DNA of 64,000 nucleotides from Algoriphagus sp. (GCF_030694375.1 NZ_JAUXYL010000022.1:62001-126000), one strand, 5' to 3'; shown: positions 27,190 through 37,111, counted from the stretch's first letter. A program made the numbers and translations. Notes: generated by a model not told the origin, from the sequence alone.

Positions 27190-27738
27190 TTATAATCTTG
27201 GTCTCCAAGTTACTTCTTCAATTTCAAGTTCCATTGCCATCTTTCTCCCCAATACAAAAAGGTAATCAGATAGCCTGTTTAGGTACTGAATCACTAAATC
27301 TGAGACAGGCTCAAATGATGCGAGTTCGACAACGATACGTTCGCTTCGTCGGCAAACAGTTCTCGCCAAATGGCAAAAAGAAACTGATTGGTGTCCGCCA
27401 GGCAAAATAAAAGCTGTCAACATCGGGAGTTGCGTATCCATCAGGTCCATTTCTTTTTCCAGAGATTCTACATCCTCTACATGAAGATCTGGTTTTTTTA
27501 CTTTGTCTTTTCCGGGTACAGTGGCAAGATCAGCACCGATAGTGAACAATCTGTCTTGGATTTCTTTTAAAAACTCCGACCGCTTCTCATTTACTTTCTG
27601 GTCTCTGAGTAAGCCCAGGTAGGAATTGAGTTCATCAATCGTCCCGTAAGCGTCAATTCTCAAGTCAGATTTAGGAACTCTTACGCCTCCCAATAATGAT
27701 GTGATTCCTTTGTCTCCTGTTTTTGTATAGATTTTCAT
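27190..27738 (-). CDS. Cob(I)alamin adenosyltransferase, PduO type
   Basis: This 182-residue enzyme converts cob(I)alamin and ATP into adenosylcobalamin. The N-terminal ATP-binding motif YTKTGDKGITSLLGG (residues 4-18) and the later helical motif RTVCRRSERIVVELAS (about 126-142), with YLNRLSDYLFVLGRK, are family signatures. It fits with the B12-dependent methionine synthase in this window and suggests salvage of cobalamin. No B12 synthesis genes or B12 riboswitch were seen. Confidence 0.93.
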   Translation of the reverse strand: MKIYTKTGDKGITSLLGGVRVPKSDLRIDAYGTIDELNSYLGLLRDQKVNEKRSEFLKEIQDRLFTIGADLATVPGKDKVKKPDLHVEDVESLEKEMDLMDTQLPMLTAFILPGGHQSVSFCHLARTVCRRSERIVVELASFEPVSDLVIQYLNRLSDYLFVLGRKMAMELEIEEVTWRPRL

Positions 27739-27797
27739 TCTCCCTCGTTTCGTTCGGAGGCAAAATTAAGAATCTATTCGAATTAACTGGGCTAAAA

Positions 27798-28514
27798 TCA
27801 AACAGTCATTGGGACACCTCTTGTAGGATTGGGATTGATTTTGTCAGTTTCTACCAATCCATCCCGAAGTCTGATCACCCGATGGGCGTAGTGAGCAATA
27901 TCATCCTCGTGGGTAACCATGATTATGGTATTTCCGCTGGCATGTAATTCATGAAAAAGCTCCATGATTCCATGGGAAGTTTTGGAATCCAAGTTACCGG
28001 TGGGCTCATCGGCCAAGATGATGCTTGGATTATTTACCAGCGCTCTGGCAATGGCGACACGTTGGCGCTGACCACCAGAGAGCTCGTTGGGACGGTGTTT
28101 GGTTCGGTCTCCCAAGCCTACATTATCAAGTGCTTTGAATGCCAATTCTTCTCGTTCAGATCTGCTGTAACCCGCATATACTAAAGGTAAAGCCACATTA
28201 TCCAGGCAACTGGCTCTCGGAAGTAGGTTAAAAGTCTGGAATACGAATCCGATTTCCTTATTTCTGATTTCGGCTAGTTCATTTTCACTCATGTCGCTAA
28301 CGTCCCGACCTGCCAAAATGTAGGTTCCTGAAGTAGGGGAATCAAGACACCCAATGATATTCATCAATGTAGACTTACCAGAACCGGAGGGCCCCATGAA
28401 GGCTACGTATTCTCCTTTGTCCACAGTGATGCTGACCGATTTAAGGGCTTGAATAATTTCGGAGCCCATTTTGTAGGTTTTGTTGATTTCGTGGGTTTCA
28501 ATGACTCTGCTCAT
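27798..28514 (-). CDS. ABC transporter ATPase, LolD/MacB type
   Basis: The 238-residue cytoplasmic ATPase has Walker [10 protein letters not shown] (about residues 40-48), a Q-loop (FVFQTFNLL), the signature [16 protein letters not shown] (about 142-157) and Walker [16 protein letters not shown]. The subfamily powers lipoprotein release or export of macrolides and peptides through MacB/FtsX-like permeases. No permease gene lies next to it, so it probably works with one encoded elsewhere. Confidence 0.92.
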   Translation of the reverse strand: MSRVIETHEINKTYKMGSEIIQALKSVSITVDKGEYVAFMGPSGSGKSTLMNIIGCLDSPTSGTYILAGRDVSDMSENELAEIRNKEIGFVFQTFNLLPRASCLDNVALPLVYAGYSRSEREELAFKALDNVGLGDRTKHRPNELSGGQRQRVAIARALVNNPSIILADEPTGNLDSKTSHGIMELFHELHASGNTIIMVTHEDDIAHYAHRVIRLRDGLVETDKINPNPTRGVPMTV

Positions 28515-28592
28515 GATATAAAATTTCGATTAAGGTAGTGGTTTAGTTCTTAATATTTGAAAGATCAATGCGTCAAAATACGTGAAAAAACC

Positions 28593-31358
28593 TTAATAGT
28601 TGGTCCCTTGCAGCAATTCTATTTCATCCCAAGTGAGCCATGAACTCATCTCCTGAAGGGCTGAGGTAGCGTAATTATCCAAACCAATCCGCTTGGCGGC
28701 CTGAACTTTTCGGATCCAAAGCATTGGGTCTTTGTTGAATTCGGTGGCAGAGTTAAGTAATTCATATTGATCCAGTGGATCTTTTAGTCGATCTGCAGCG
28801 CATAGAATCAACGGAGTTTTATAGGGGTTGGAATTCAGCTCCTCACCTACTTGAAGAAATTCCGTGAATGAAAGCAGTGAAGCTTGATTTGACCAATCAG
28901 GATTTTGGAGAAAAGCAGCCAGCTTTTCTTCGTTTTCAACTTTTCCTTTTAGAAAATTTCCTAATTCATTCAATTGAAACTTAGTCAAGCCGTGGGCTTT
29001 TCTTTCCAAGAGTAGAAAAGCGAAGGTTCCTTTCCACTCTGGAGAAGAGATTACCTTCCACTGATCAAACAGCTTATCAGGAATGTTTTGGTTGAATTTG
29101 GAAAGAATAATCAGAAATTCATCAGTAGTACTTTGACCTGGAATTTGAAATTTCTCTTTGAATTCTGCTGCTTTTGCGTCAAATCCTCCCAGTTGAAGGA
29201 TGATTAAATGATGCGGTCTGAAAGCCTTGAAGCCTTTTTCTTCTGCTACAATCAGATCTTTGGAAGCCTTTTCAAAATCAAGATTTTGAGCCAAAATCCC
29301 TGCAGTGAGATTTAGATAGTAACCTGCGTCACCGGGATTTCTGAATGCCAGACCGTTTAGATTTTTCACTGATTCGTTGACTCTTCCGGCAGCCAAACTT
29401 CGGATGGAGGCCGTTTCCTGTACCTGCATCAGGTATTCCAGCATATTCTCCTGTCTGCTGACAGAATCTAGCCAAACCAACTCTTCTGCGGTAGATGAGA
29501 AATTTTTTAAAGAAAAGAGATTTCGAAGACCTGCGTTCAAAAGCATCGATGATGTTTCTTTTTCCAACTGTTCACGAAGGCGCTTCAGCTCACTCGTTGG
29601 ATTAACAATCCCCTGTAGATTATTACTGGCCGTTCTATTGATTTTAAAGATCAATTCATTTCCAAGCTGAGTATCCTGTCCATCTTTTTGAAGCTTACTT
29701 TGCAAGGCAATCAGATTGGAGGAAAGTATCGGATTATCCGATCCATGGGAAGACAACAGCTTAAGTGCTTCTTCTGGCTTTTGAATCTTGACATAAAGTA
29801 GCGCCAGATTATTGATAAGAAATGGATTTTCGGGAAATCTCCGGAGACCATTTTCGAGGTAATAGACCGCCTCAAAAGGTTTATTTTCCCGAATCATCCT
29901 TGAACTCTGCAAAATTATATTGTCGATTTGTGGGGCTTCTGAAAAACTTTGATCCAAATGCTGTTTGGCAAGTGTGGGCTGGTTGAGATCAAAAAGAAGC
30001 TGCGCAGTAGCATTTTTCGCCTTTTGGTTCTTCCGAAAAGCGGCCCAAGAATTTTCATACAATATACTCGCTTCCAGCTTTTGACCGGTTTGGTAGTAGT
30101 AATCACCAAGAATAGAAGTGGTCATGGAGTTGACTTGCGGTGCTAGGACTGCATCCATATAGATCGTAACTACCAAAATCGATATCAATCCCCCTATCCG
30201 AAGGTGATAGTAAGGAAGCGAATAAGGCTTGAAAAGAATTTTATCCACAGATTTTCCGGAGTCCATGACTGAAAGAAAATTGCTCAGAATATAGACCATG
30301 AAAAACAGCGAAAACCCAAACTGGGAATAAACGATCAGATGCTTCAAAAACTCTTCAGCAGCTTGATTTCCTGAAATTTCGAGCTTCCAGATGACCCAAA
30401 ATGTAACTCCAAAACCCAAAATAAAGAGGGTTTTTAGAAATGCCGGAAATGCTGCAATCTCGGGGACTTGATCGATTTTTGCAGTTGTTGATATCCAGCC
30501 AAGTATGCCTATAGGAAAGATCAGATAAATTGGAGAGAATGTCGGGAAAGGGAGATTCGCATCTCCTTTTAAGTCCAATAAAAGAAAAACCAAAGTCAAA
30601 AGATAAAGCCCTGATATCCCCAGAAATTGAATGGAGATTTTCATGCTTACATTCCGATTCGCTCTGGCGAGCAGAAGATAAATGCCGGAAACAACTCCGT
30701 GCCCTTGCCAAAAAATCCATGCGATTGCCATTCCAAGGCCAATCACTAAGCTTTGCTCTGAAAGATATAGGGCTGGGTTTGCAATCGGACTGAGCCTAAT
30801 CAATGCAAAAATAGTTGCTCCCGAACTTAGAAATACTATTACCCATCTTAGGCCAAACGCAGTGTTTGTTCTCCAGACGTGGAAATAAATAACAGGCAAA
30901 ATAGTACCTGAAATCAACACGATAAGAGGAGTATTGGAACTTGGAGAACCTATATTCAGCCCGTTGGAATTGGCCAGTGTCAATAAAATAATCCAAGCAG
31001 CTCCTGCTAGGAGAAAGGGGACTTTTTTGAAAGTACTGAAAAGTGCTAAAACTGAAACGGAGATCAGGAATATAATCCCTCCAAACAAGTAGCTCTCAGC
31101 CAAAGTAAACCCCGGAGGTAAGGAGTGGAATTCCTGAAAAACCAGAAAATTATCAACCTGAATCGGAAACGAAAGCGTTCCGAGATTTACCCAATCCAAT
31201 GGGATTGCCACAGCATCCAGAAAAGCAGCGGGGACAATATTTGGATAATAAGCTGAACCAAAAATGAAGGAATATACCGCAAAAAACCCTCCCGTCACTA
31301 GGAGCAGGAGGGCTGAGATTTTTGCAAAGGAGCTAGGCAAGGAAGTTTTATTCAACAT
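28593..31358 (-). CDS. Large membrane protein with C-terminal TPR repeats
   Basis: The first ~390 of 921 residues hold about 11-12 hydrophobic helices (first at 15-35). The rest is a soluble TPR-like region (for example LGDYYYQTGQKLEASILYENSW near 420 and ENPFLINNLALLYVKIQKPEEALKLL near 505). No named family was recognised. The layout suggests a membrane-anchored scaffold or sensor. Its start lies 2 bp after the gatC stop, so the two are cotranscribed, but no role in tRNA amidation is implied. Confidence 0.8.
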   Translation of the reverse strand: MLNKTSLPSSFAKISALLLLVTGGFFAVYSFIFGSAYYPNIVPAAFLDAVAIPLDWVNLGTLSFPIQVDNFLVFQEFHSLPPGFTLAESYLFGGIIFLISVSVLALFSTFKKVPFLLAGAAWIILLTLANSNGLNIGSPSSNTPLIVLISGTILPVIYFHVWRTNTAFGLRWVIVFLSSGATIFALIRLSPIANPALYLSEQSLVIGLGMAIAWIFWQGHGVVSGIYLLLARANRNVSMKISIQFLGISGLYLLTLVFLLLDLKGDANLPFPTFSPIYLIFPIGILGWISTTAKIDQVPEIAAFPAFLKTLFILGFGVTFWVIWKLEISGNQAAEEFLKHLIVYSQFGFSLFFMVYILSNFLSVMDSGKSVDKILFKPYSLPYYHLRIGGLISILVVTIYMDAVLAPQVNSMTTSILGDYYYQTGQKLEASILYENSWAAFRKNQKAKNATAQLLFDLNQPTLAKQHLDQSFSEAPQIDNIILQSSRMIRENKPFEAVYYLENGLRRFPENPFLINNLALLYVKIQKPEEALKLLSSHGSDNPILSSNLIALQSKLQKDGQDTQLGNELIFKINRTASNNLQGIVNPTSELKRLREQLEKETSSMLLNAGLRNLFSLKNFSSTAEELVWLDSVSRQENMLEYLMQVQETASIRSLAAGRVNESVKNLNGLAFRNPGDAGYYLNLTAGILAQNLDFEKASKDLIVAEEKGFKAFRPHHLIILQLGGFDAKAAEFKEKFQIPGQSTTDEFLIILSKFNQNIPDKLFDQWKVISSPEWKGTFAFLLLERKAHGLTKFQLNELGNFLKGKVENEEKLAAFLQNPDWSNQASLLSFTEFLQVGEELNSNPYKTPLILCAADRLKDPLDQYELLNSATEFNKDPMLWIRKVQAAKRIGLDNYATSALQEMSSWLTWDEIELLQGTNY

Positions 31359-31360
31359 TA

Positions 31361-31648
31361 TTATTCCAGAACCTTTGGTACACGGAAATAGTCAGCGTCT
31401 CTTTTTGGAGCATTTTTCAAGCCAGCTTCATGATCTAGGTGAGGACCTGCTTTGTCTTCCCGCATGATATTGACTTCTGAGGACATGGTAGTTAGCGGCT
31501 CGATCGAGCTGGTATCCAATTCATTCAATTGCTCGACCCAGTCCAGAATCTGAGACATGTCTTTGGACATTTTTTCAGCAGAATTTTCGTCAAATTCCAA
31601 TCTCGCCAAGTGGGCTATTTTTTTTATGGAGTCTTTATCTATTTTCAT
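31361..31648 (-). CDS. gatC: Aspartyl/glutamyl-tRNA amidotransferase subunit C
   Basis: The 95-residue protein is the small subunit that stabilises GatA and GatB in amidating mischarged Glu-tRNA(Gln) or Asp-tRNA(Asn). The core KKIAHLARLEFDENSAEKMS (residues 9-28) and the C-terminal LREDKAG-type motif (MREDKAGPHLDHE) are typical. gatA and gatB are not in this window. It lies 13 bp downstream of the acyltransferase gene in a minus-strand operon. Confidence 0.9.
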   Translation of the reverse strand: MKIDKDSIKKIAHLARLEFDENSAEKMSKDMSQILDWVEQLNELDTSSIEPLTTMSSEVNIMREDKAGPHLDHEAGLKNAPKRDADYFRVPKVLE

Positions 31649-31661
31649 TTTGCGGGTTGTT

Positions 31662-32399
31662 CTAAGCTTTATTTACGGGGTTGTCTTGATCGAGTTGATT
31701 TTGAATAGTCCTAAAACAAGCCTCCTTTAACTTCTCATCAGTCTCAAAATCTTTAGGATATAAAGCATGGTGCAAAACCATTTTGGCAGGTATTCGACGA
31801 AGAAGAAACTTTCCGTCCTCGGGCAAAATTAGATGATTATAAGATAAAGTGACAGGGATGACAGGGATTTGTTTCTCCATGGAAAGTCGAAAAGCCCCAT
31901 TTTTGAAAGCAACCATCTTTGGAGGATGCTTGGTATAAATGCCCCCTTCGGGAAATAGCACAATTCCACTTCCCTGATCTAAGGCCTCGCTAGCTCTCCG
32001 CATTGTTTCAGCCCGACTTTTAAGTCGATCTCGATCCACAGCGATATGGAGGTTTTTGAAGTAATATCCGAAAAGCGGTGCTTTTCGGATGGAGGCTTTT
32101 CCAATAAATAGCACATCACCGGGAATGAATCCCATCATAGCCACATCAAGGTAACTGAAGTGATTGGCCATAAAGATGTAGGATTTCCCTTTTTCTATTT
32201 TCCCTTGAATCTCTATTTTCACAGGAAGGAAAATCAATGAAAAGTAGATTTTAGCCCAATATTGATTGATTTTTCGTCCATATTTTTTCCATCCCGGCAC
32301 CCAAATGCAGATTAGGAAAAGTGGAAAAATCACCAGAAATGTGAGCAGAAACGCTACCGCTACGTATATCGAGTAAATGCGTGCCAAAACCCTACTCAT
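31662..32399 (-). CDS. 1-acyl-sn-glycerol-3-phosphate acyltransferase (PlsC-like)
   Basis: This membrane enzyme (245 aa) acylates lysophosphatidate in phospholipid synthesis. The catalytic HX4D motif is NHFSYLD (about residues 79-85) and the substrate motif FPEGGIY lies near 150. An N-terminal membrane helix (about 10-33) anchors it. Its start overlaps the end of the globin gene by 8 bp, indicating coupled translation. Confidence 0.9.
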   Translation of the reverse strand: MSRVLARIYSIYVAVAFLLTFLVIFPLFLICIWVPGWKKYGRKINQYWAKIYFSLIFLPVKIEIQGKIEKGKSYIFMANHFSYLDVAMMGFIPGDVLFIGKASIRKAPLFGYYFKNLHIAVDRDRLKSRAETMRRASEALDQGSGIVLFPEGGIYTKHPPKMVAFKNGAFRLSMEKQIPVIPVTLSYNHLILPEDGKFLLRRIPAKMVLHHALYPKDFETDEKLKEACFRTIQNQLDQDNPVNKA

Positions 32400-32766
32400 G
32401 GTTAATCATGTGGTTGGCGACTTTGATAAAATACCCCATCATAAGCTCCTTTGCATGCTGTTCCGGCTTTAGTTTGTCCAAGGCAGTGAGCATAGCATTC
32501 AGCCAATGATCGCGCATACCGGGATCGATTTTCCAATCCAGATGTCGCATTCTCAGCCTCGGATGTCCCCGTTCTTCCAAATAAGTTTGAGGACCTCCAA
32601 AGACTTGCAGTAAAAAAAGAAAAAGTCTTCTTTCTGCAGGCTCGAGATCTTCTGGATAGAGTTTTCGCAAGGCTTGGTTTTGTGCCACTTCCCGGTAAAA
32701 ATGTCGCGTCAGCTGACGGATTTGGTCTTCGCCGATCAATTCATAAATGGATTGAAATGAATTCAT
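32392..32766 (-). CDS. Group II truncated haemoglobin
   Basis: The 124-residue haem protein matches group II (YjbI-like) globins. His75 in GHPRLRMRH is the likely proximal haem ligand, and Trp88 in RDHWLNAM is the conserved distal TrpG8. Such proteins bind O2 or NO and may have peroxidase activity. It is first in a tight run with PlsC and gatC; a functional link to lipid synthesis is unclear. The next upstream gene (NfeD) ends 28 bp before its start, so they may share a transcript. Confidence 0.9.
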   Translation of the reverse strand: MNSFQSIYELIGEDQIRQLTRHFYREVAQNQALRKLYPEDLEPAERRLFLFLLQVFGGPQTYLEERGHPRLRMRHLDWKIDPGMRDHWLNAMLTALDKLKPEQHAKELMMGYFIKVANHMINHE

Positions 32767-32794
32767 GCCGCAAACTTAGCGAAATATTCTTCGA

Positions 32795-34138
32795 TCAGGA
32801 TTCGAGTTTTTTCACCTTGAGAGAGGTGCCTTCAGTGGAAACGACAATGATTTTTTCACCTTGATCAATGAAATCTCCCCTGGAGCTTGCATCATAGATC
32901 TCCCCATCTATTTCGACCCTTCCGCTGGGTCTCAATCGTGAGTGAACAATTCCTTCTTTTCCCAAAAGCGATGCTGCATAGATGCTTGAAGTATAACCTT
33001 CACTGCGTTCCTGAATGCTGGATAAGGTGATGGTGCTGAATGCACCCCATTGATTAATTTTGGGAGTCAACCAAAAGACTAATCCGACTGATGCAAGTGC
33101 GGCCAGAATTACTGTTAACAATGCTCCGAAAAGTTGAGAGGCAGGCACAAAATCGAAGTTGAAATCCTGATTGGGAAGCATTCCAAGTACTAATCCCCCC
33201 AAAATGAACACAATGCCCAAGACTCCAAAAATTCCAAAACCGGGAATTACAAACAGCTCCACGGCTAACAGAATAATTCCGGTAATAAAGACTAAAATCT
33301 CCCAATTCTCCGCCAGGCCATTGAGATAGAAAGGGATGAAATAAAGTAAAGTCGCTACGACGGCTGCCAAGATCGGAAATCCAACTCCCGGGGTTTGAAG
33401 CTCAAAATAAATACCTCCGATGATGATCAAGATCAGAACACCACTTATGGCGGGATTAAGAAAAAAGGAGATGATTTTGTCGATAAAATCCTCCTCATAA
33501 GCGATAATTTCAGCAGTATCGAGATTTTGAGCTTTCAAAATTTCATCAATAGATTTATACTCTCCTTCACAAAAACCATGTTTGATTGCTTCTGAAACAG
33601 AAAAAGTGATTACTGTACCTGCTTCGGAAATACCCTCAATTTCGATTTTTTCATCCACCATGCCTTCTGCGATTCTGGGATCCCGGCCCTTAGCTTCAGC
33701 TGTACTTCGCATCATTGATCTCATGTAGGACTGGTATTTGTCAGGAGCAGCAGCGCCATCTGCACCACTTACTACAGTGGCAGCGCCAATACTTCCGCCC
33801 GGTGCCATGTAGATACTATCACATGCAATGGAGATCAAAGCTCCTGCCGAGGCCGCGTCCTTATTGATGAAAACATAAACCGGAATTTCGGACTCAAGAA
33901 TCATTGTTCGAATTTCATCGGCATCATTTACCGCTCCTCCATAGGTATCCATCTCGATTAGAATGAGTGTGGCTTCGGATTTTTTGGCTTCTTCTAAGGC
34001 TAGCTTCACACGCCGGTTCATTGCAGGATCGATATTCGAATCGATTTTGAATGTGTATACTTTATTAGCCTTATCCTGCGCATTCAGAGAAAAGCAGGTT
34101 AAAACGAAAATAAAAACGAAGAGGAAATGAAGTCGCAT
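32795..34138 (-). CDS. NfeD-family membrane serine protease (long form)
   Basis: A signal peptide (1-20, ending LNAQ) leads into a ClpP/SppA-like protease domain. The probable catalytic Ser lies in DAASAGALISIACDSIYM (about residues 95-112). Four or five membrane helices follow (about 230-360), and then a C-terminal OB-fold NfeD domain (about 375-447). The length (447 aa) is usual for the full-size type. These proteins normally pair with an SPFH/flotillin gene, but none is adjacent here. Confidence 0.9.
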   Translation of the reverse strand: MRLHFLFVFIFVLTCFSLNAQDKANKVYTFKIDSNIDPAMNRRVKLALEEAKKSEATLILIEMDTYGGAVNDADEIRTMILESEIPVYVFINKDAASAGALISIACDSIYMAPGGSIGAATVVSGADGAAAPDKYQSYMRSMMRSTAEAKGRDPRIAEGMVDEKIEIEGISEAGTVITFSVSEAIKHGFCEGEYKSIDEILKAQNLDTAEIIAYEEDFIDKIISFFLNPAISGVLILIIIGGIYFELQTPGVGFPILAAVVATLLYFIPFYLNGLAENWEILVFITGIILLAVELFVIPGFGIFGVLGIVFILGGLVLGMLPNQDFNFDFVPASQLFGALLTVILAALASVGLVFWLTPKINQWGAFSTITLSSIQERSEGYTSSIYAASLLGKEGIVHSRLRPSGRVEIDGEIYDASSRGDFIDQGEKIIVVSTEGTSLKVKKLES

Positions 34139-34342
34139 TTTTAGCTAAATATTAGTTACAAAAGATAAGGATCACCTGATCATTACGATAATTTTTTACA
34201 GCAAGATTCCCATTGGGCTTTGTACTATTTGTGTTAGAAAAGAAATAAGGCTTCCAAAAGCCATTAATCGGTAATTCTAGCATAATTCTTGCGAATTGTA
34301 TGTTGGATTTTTGATTCATTTCATTTGAAACCTTTGATTAAC

Positions 34343-35521
34343 ATGACTTCCAAACCCAAACTTATAAGCTCCCTTATTCTGGTTTTGTTTTTAACCTATT
34401 CGTATTCAAAAGCTTCAGACCTAAATTTAGGAGATTCAGTTGGTGTTGAAAGAGTAGGAGACAAAACTTTCATCTTGCATAAGGTAAGCCCTCAGGAAAC
34501 TCTTTTTGCGATTTCAAGAAAGTATCAAGTCCCTGTTGGGGAGATCCAAAATTCAAATGAGGTACTTAAGCAAGGCTTAAAAATCGGTCAAACAATCCGT
34601 ATTCCTTATGCTGAGAAAATGGCCTTGGATGCTGGTTCTACACTTCACAAAGTTGCTCCGGGCGAAACACTCTTCTCTATATCGAAAAAATACGGGATTA
34701 CAGTAGATTCGCTGAAGCAGTGGAATAAGCTTCTCGGGAACGACCTGAGTGTGGGTCAAGCCTTAGTTGTTAAAGAAATAGCTTTGCAGCCAGCCGTAAC
34801 TGCTCCTTCCCAAGTAATCGCTTCCACTTCAACAGTAGCAACCGCCACAAAACCTGAGAAAGTTGTAAATCAACCCAAATCAGAACCTAAGCCTATCGAG
34901 AAGAAACCGGAACCTGTGGAGACCAAACGAGCACAGACAGAGACTCTTAATGCTCCAAAATCCACTCCAAGCTCAAATGTAAGTGCTACCCCGATCGTGC
35001 CAGGAGAATGGATTTCACACACAGTGAAGTCAGGTGAAACATTGTTTTCGCTCTCCAATCAATATGATTCCAGTGTAGAAGATTTGATAAAGTGGAATGG
35101 CCTTACTTCCAATAATCTACGCTCAGGCCAGGTGATCAAAGTTGGAAGAGCGGCTGATGGACCTTCGACAGTCCCTGTGATCGGAACTCCAAGAGTTGCA
35201 GCCAGCACAGCAGGGATGACTGTAGAACCAACAGTGGAAAACACATCCGGAGGATTCAAGAATGTCAAAGAAACCGGCCAAGCAGAATTAATAGAAGGTA
35301 CCGGCGGGCACAAAAAGTACCTCGTATTGCATCGTGAAGCGCCTGTAGGAAGTATCATGCGCGTCAAAAATGAAGAAAACGACATCACGATTTTTGCCAG
35401 AGTAGTGGGCAAGCTTCCTGAAACCGGCGATAATTCCAAATTAGTTATTAAACTCTCCCAAGCAGCATTTGACCAACTCAAAGCGGTCAATCAGCGCTTC
35501 CCAGTGGAAGTATTATATTAA
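34343..35521 (+). CDS. LysM cell-wall protein with a C-terminal RlpA-like domain
   Basis: I start at ATG 34343 (MTSKPKLISSLILVLFL), which gives a signal peptide; the upstream TTG is unlikely. Three LysM modules bind peptidoglycan: HKVSPQETLFAISRKYQV near residue 50, HKVAPGETLFSISKKYGI near 100 and HTVKSGETLFSLSNQYDS near 230. A Pro/Lys/Ser-rich linker separates the second and third. The last ~90 residues (VLHREAPVGSIMRVKN) resemble a double-psi beta-barrel as in RlpA, though the catalytic Asp is not evident. It is probably an envelope or division-linked protein. Confidence 0.82.
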   Translation: MTSKPKLISSLILVLFLTYSYSKASDLNLGDSVGVERVGDKTFILHKVSPQETLFAISRKYQVPVGEIQNSNEVLKQGLKIGQTIRIPYAEKMALDAGSTLHKVAPGETLFSISKKYGITVDSLKQWNKLLGNDLSVGQALVVKEIALQPAVTAPSQVIASTSTVATATKPEKVVNQPKSEPKPIEKKPEPVETKRAQTETLNAPKSTPSSNVSATPIVPGEWISHTVKSGETLFSLSNQYDSSVEDLIKWNGLTSNNLRSGQVIKVGRAADGPSTVPVIGTPRVAASTAGMTVEPTVENTSGGFKNVKETGQAELIEGTGGHKKYLVLHREAPVGSIMRVKNEENDITIFARVVGKLPETGDNSKLVIKLSQAAFDQLKAVNQRFPVEVLY

Positions 35522-35543
35522 AAATTCAGCAACTCATCACCTT

Positions 35544-35568
35544 AAAAGCCGGCGAAAGTCGGCTTTTT
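35544..35568 (+). terminator. Intrinsic terminator after the LysM gene
   Basis: AAAAGCCG (35544-35551) pairs with CGGCTTTT (35560-35567) and ends in a T-run. Confidence 0.82.
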
Positions 35569-35643
35569 TCATGTGGTTCGTTGCAATGGATTCTTTGTCA
35601 TTGTAGTCTTCCAAGCTTACCTTTGTGACGATAGCACCCCACA

Positions 35644-36198
35644 ATGAACAAAGTCCAACTTTTCTTTCATCATGCATTCCGATTTATATGGAATGCTATT
35701 TTTATTATTTCCTATCCTATTTTGGCTAGTTTTGGTTTGCTTTTTATCGGATTTACCTTCCTTTTTTCCAAGCTTTCTTTTCTATTGACCCGATTGAGGC
35801 CTGATAGCAAAACTATTGTTCTGAAGGAATCTGATTGGAAAACAATGGATTATTCCAATGACCTGCTTGAGGCTAAAGTTTGTATGCAAATAATGTTTGG
35901 ACCATCTGGATTTAAGTTGAGAAGGAAGGATGGCGTGCCTTCAGTATTGCAGGATTATGTTTTTGGGAATAAGGTGAGAGTGTTGGAAGAGGGATTTATT
36001 TTGGAAAAATGGAATACCATGGAACCAAAAGAAATGCCTGATTTCGATATTTGTCTTTATGATCCCGACCGGGATTCTTTGAGGTCACTTACTACAATCA
36101 AAAGCTTTGATTGGCATGTTTCCGAGAAATTGGACAATGAACTTTCCTTCAAATGGTTTGATGGGACACAAGGTGGAGAGGTGAAAGTTCAGCTCTGA
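35644..36198 (+). CDS. Membrane-anchored protein of unknown function
   Basis: Two N-terminal hydrophobic segments (about residues 10-32 and 33-52) precede a soluble domain of ~130 residues with acidic and aromatic motifs (FDICLYDPDRDSLRSL). No family was recognised. Its TGA stop overlaps the ATG of the TIGR02757 gene (TGATG), so the two are translated together. Confidence 0.7.
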   Translation: MNKVQLFFHHAFRFIWNAIFIISYPILASFGLLFIGFTFLFSKLSFLLTRLRPDSKTIVLKESDWKTMDYSNDLLEAKVCMQIMFGPSGFKLRRKDGVPSVLQDYVFGNKVRVLEEGFILEKWNTMEPKEMPDFDICLYDPDRDSLRSLTTIKSFDWHVSEKLDNELSFKWFDGTQGGEVKVQL

Positions 36199-36965
36199 TG
36201 CAGCATTTGAAGGATTTTTTAGACCAAAAAGTCGAGCAGTACAATCAGCCCGGATTCATTGCCAATGATCCTATTTCGATTCCTCATCGGTTTTCAAAAA
36301 AGCAGGACATTGAGATTTCAGGTTTCTTTGCGGCTATACTGGCTTGGGGGCAGCGAAAAACAATCATTAATAAATGCCTGGAGCTTTTTCAGCGAATGGA
36401 CAATGCGCCGCATGATTTCCTTCTGAATCATCGAGAGATCGATCTCAGACCTTTTTTGAGTTTCAAGCATCGAACTTTCAATGATATTGATACCCTTTAT
36501 TTCATTCACTTTTTGACATGGTTTTATAAAAATCATGAAAGTTTGGAAGAGGCTTTTTTAAAAGGTCAAACCGGTCATCTGGATTCGATGGAATCGATAC
36601 TAAGTCAATTTCATATTTTCTTCTTCAGCTTAGAGGATGCTCCAACTCGAACCAAAAAGCACATCGCAACACCGGCACGCAAAGCCGCCTGCAAGCGGAT
36701 TTCGATGTTCCTGCGCTGGATGGTGCGGTCGGATGACAAGGGTGTGGACTTCGGTCTTTGGAAAAACATTGCTCCCGCTCAGTTGATTTGCCCCTGTGAT
36801 CTGCATGTGGATCGAGTAGGGAGAAAGCTTGGGCTCATTACCAGAAAACAAACTGACTGGTTGACAGCATTGGAGTTGACTCAAAAGCTCCGGGAGTTTG
36901 ATCCGCTGGATCCGGTCAAATATGACTTTGCACTCTTTGGATTGGGGATAGAAGAGAAGTTTTAG
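36198..36965 (+). CDS. TIGR02757 family protein
   Basis: The 255-residue soluble protein matches TIGR02757 (DUF2400), common in Bacteroidota. Visible hallmarks are PHRFSKKQDIEISGFFAAILAWGQR (about residues 29-53) and RFLRWMVRSD-like FLRWMVRSDDKGVDFG (about 172-187). The function is not established; the helical fold resembles HhH-type DNA-repair proteins, which is only an impression. It is coupled to the preceding membrane protein. Confidence 0.87.
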   Translation: MQHLKDFLDQKVEQYNQPGFIANDPISIPHRFSKKQDIEISGFFAAILAWGQRKTIINKCLELFQRMDNAPHDFLLNHREIDLRPFLSFKHRTFNDIDTLYFIHFLTWFYKNHESLEEAFLKGQTGHLDSMESILSQFHIFFFSLEDAPTRTKKHIATPARKAACKRISMFLRWMVRSDDKGVDFGLWKNIAPAQLICPCDLHVDRVGRKLGLITRKQTDWLTALELTQKLREFDPLDPVKYDFALFGLGIEEKF

Positions 36966-36970
36966 GAAGC

Positions 36971-37105
36971 TTATGGATTATAGTCCATAGACTATGGCAG
37001 ATATTGCATTCGGAAAGAATGAGGCAATAGGAACGAAATTTATATTAAAAAGAACAGACTAATTTTCAATGTGAAGAATGCCATGGACTATTAGCTATGG
37101 ACTAT
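36971..37105. repeat. Short inverted repeat region (tagtccatag units)
   Basis: ATAGTCCATAG (36980-36990) has its exact inverse CTATGGACTAT at 37095-37105. Further related pieces are CCATAGACTATGG and CCATGGACTATT next to them. It lies between convergent genes. No transposase or target duplication was seen; a small palindromic repeat element is possible. Confidence 0.5.
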
Positions 37106-37111
37106 CAACTT

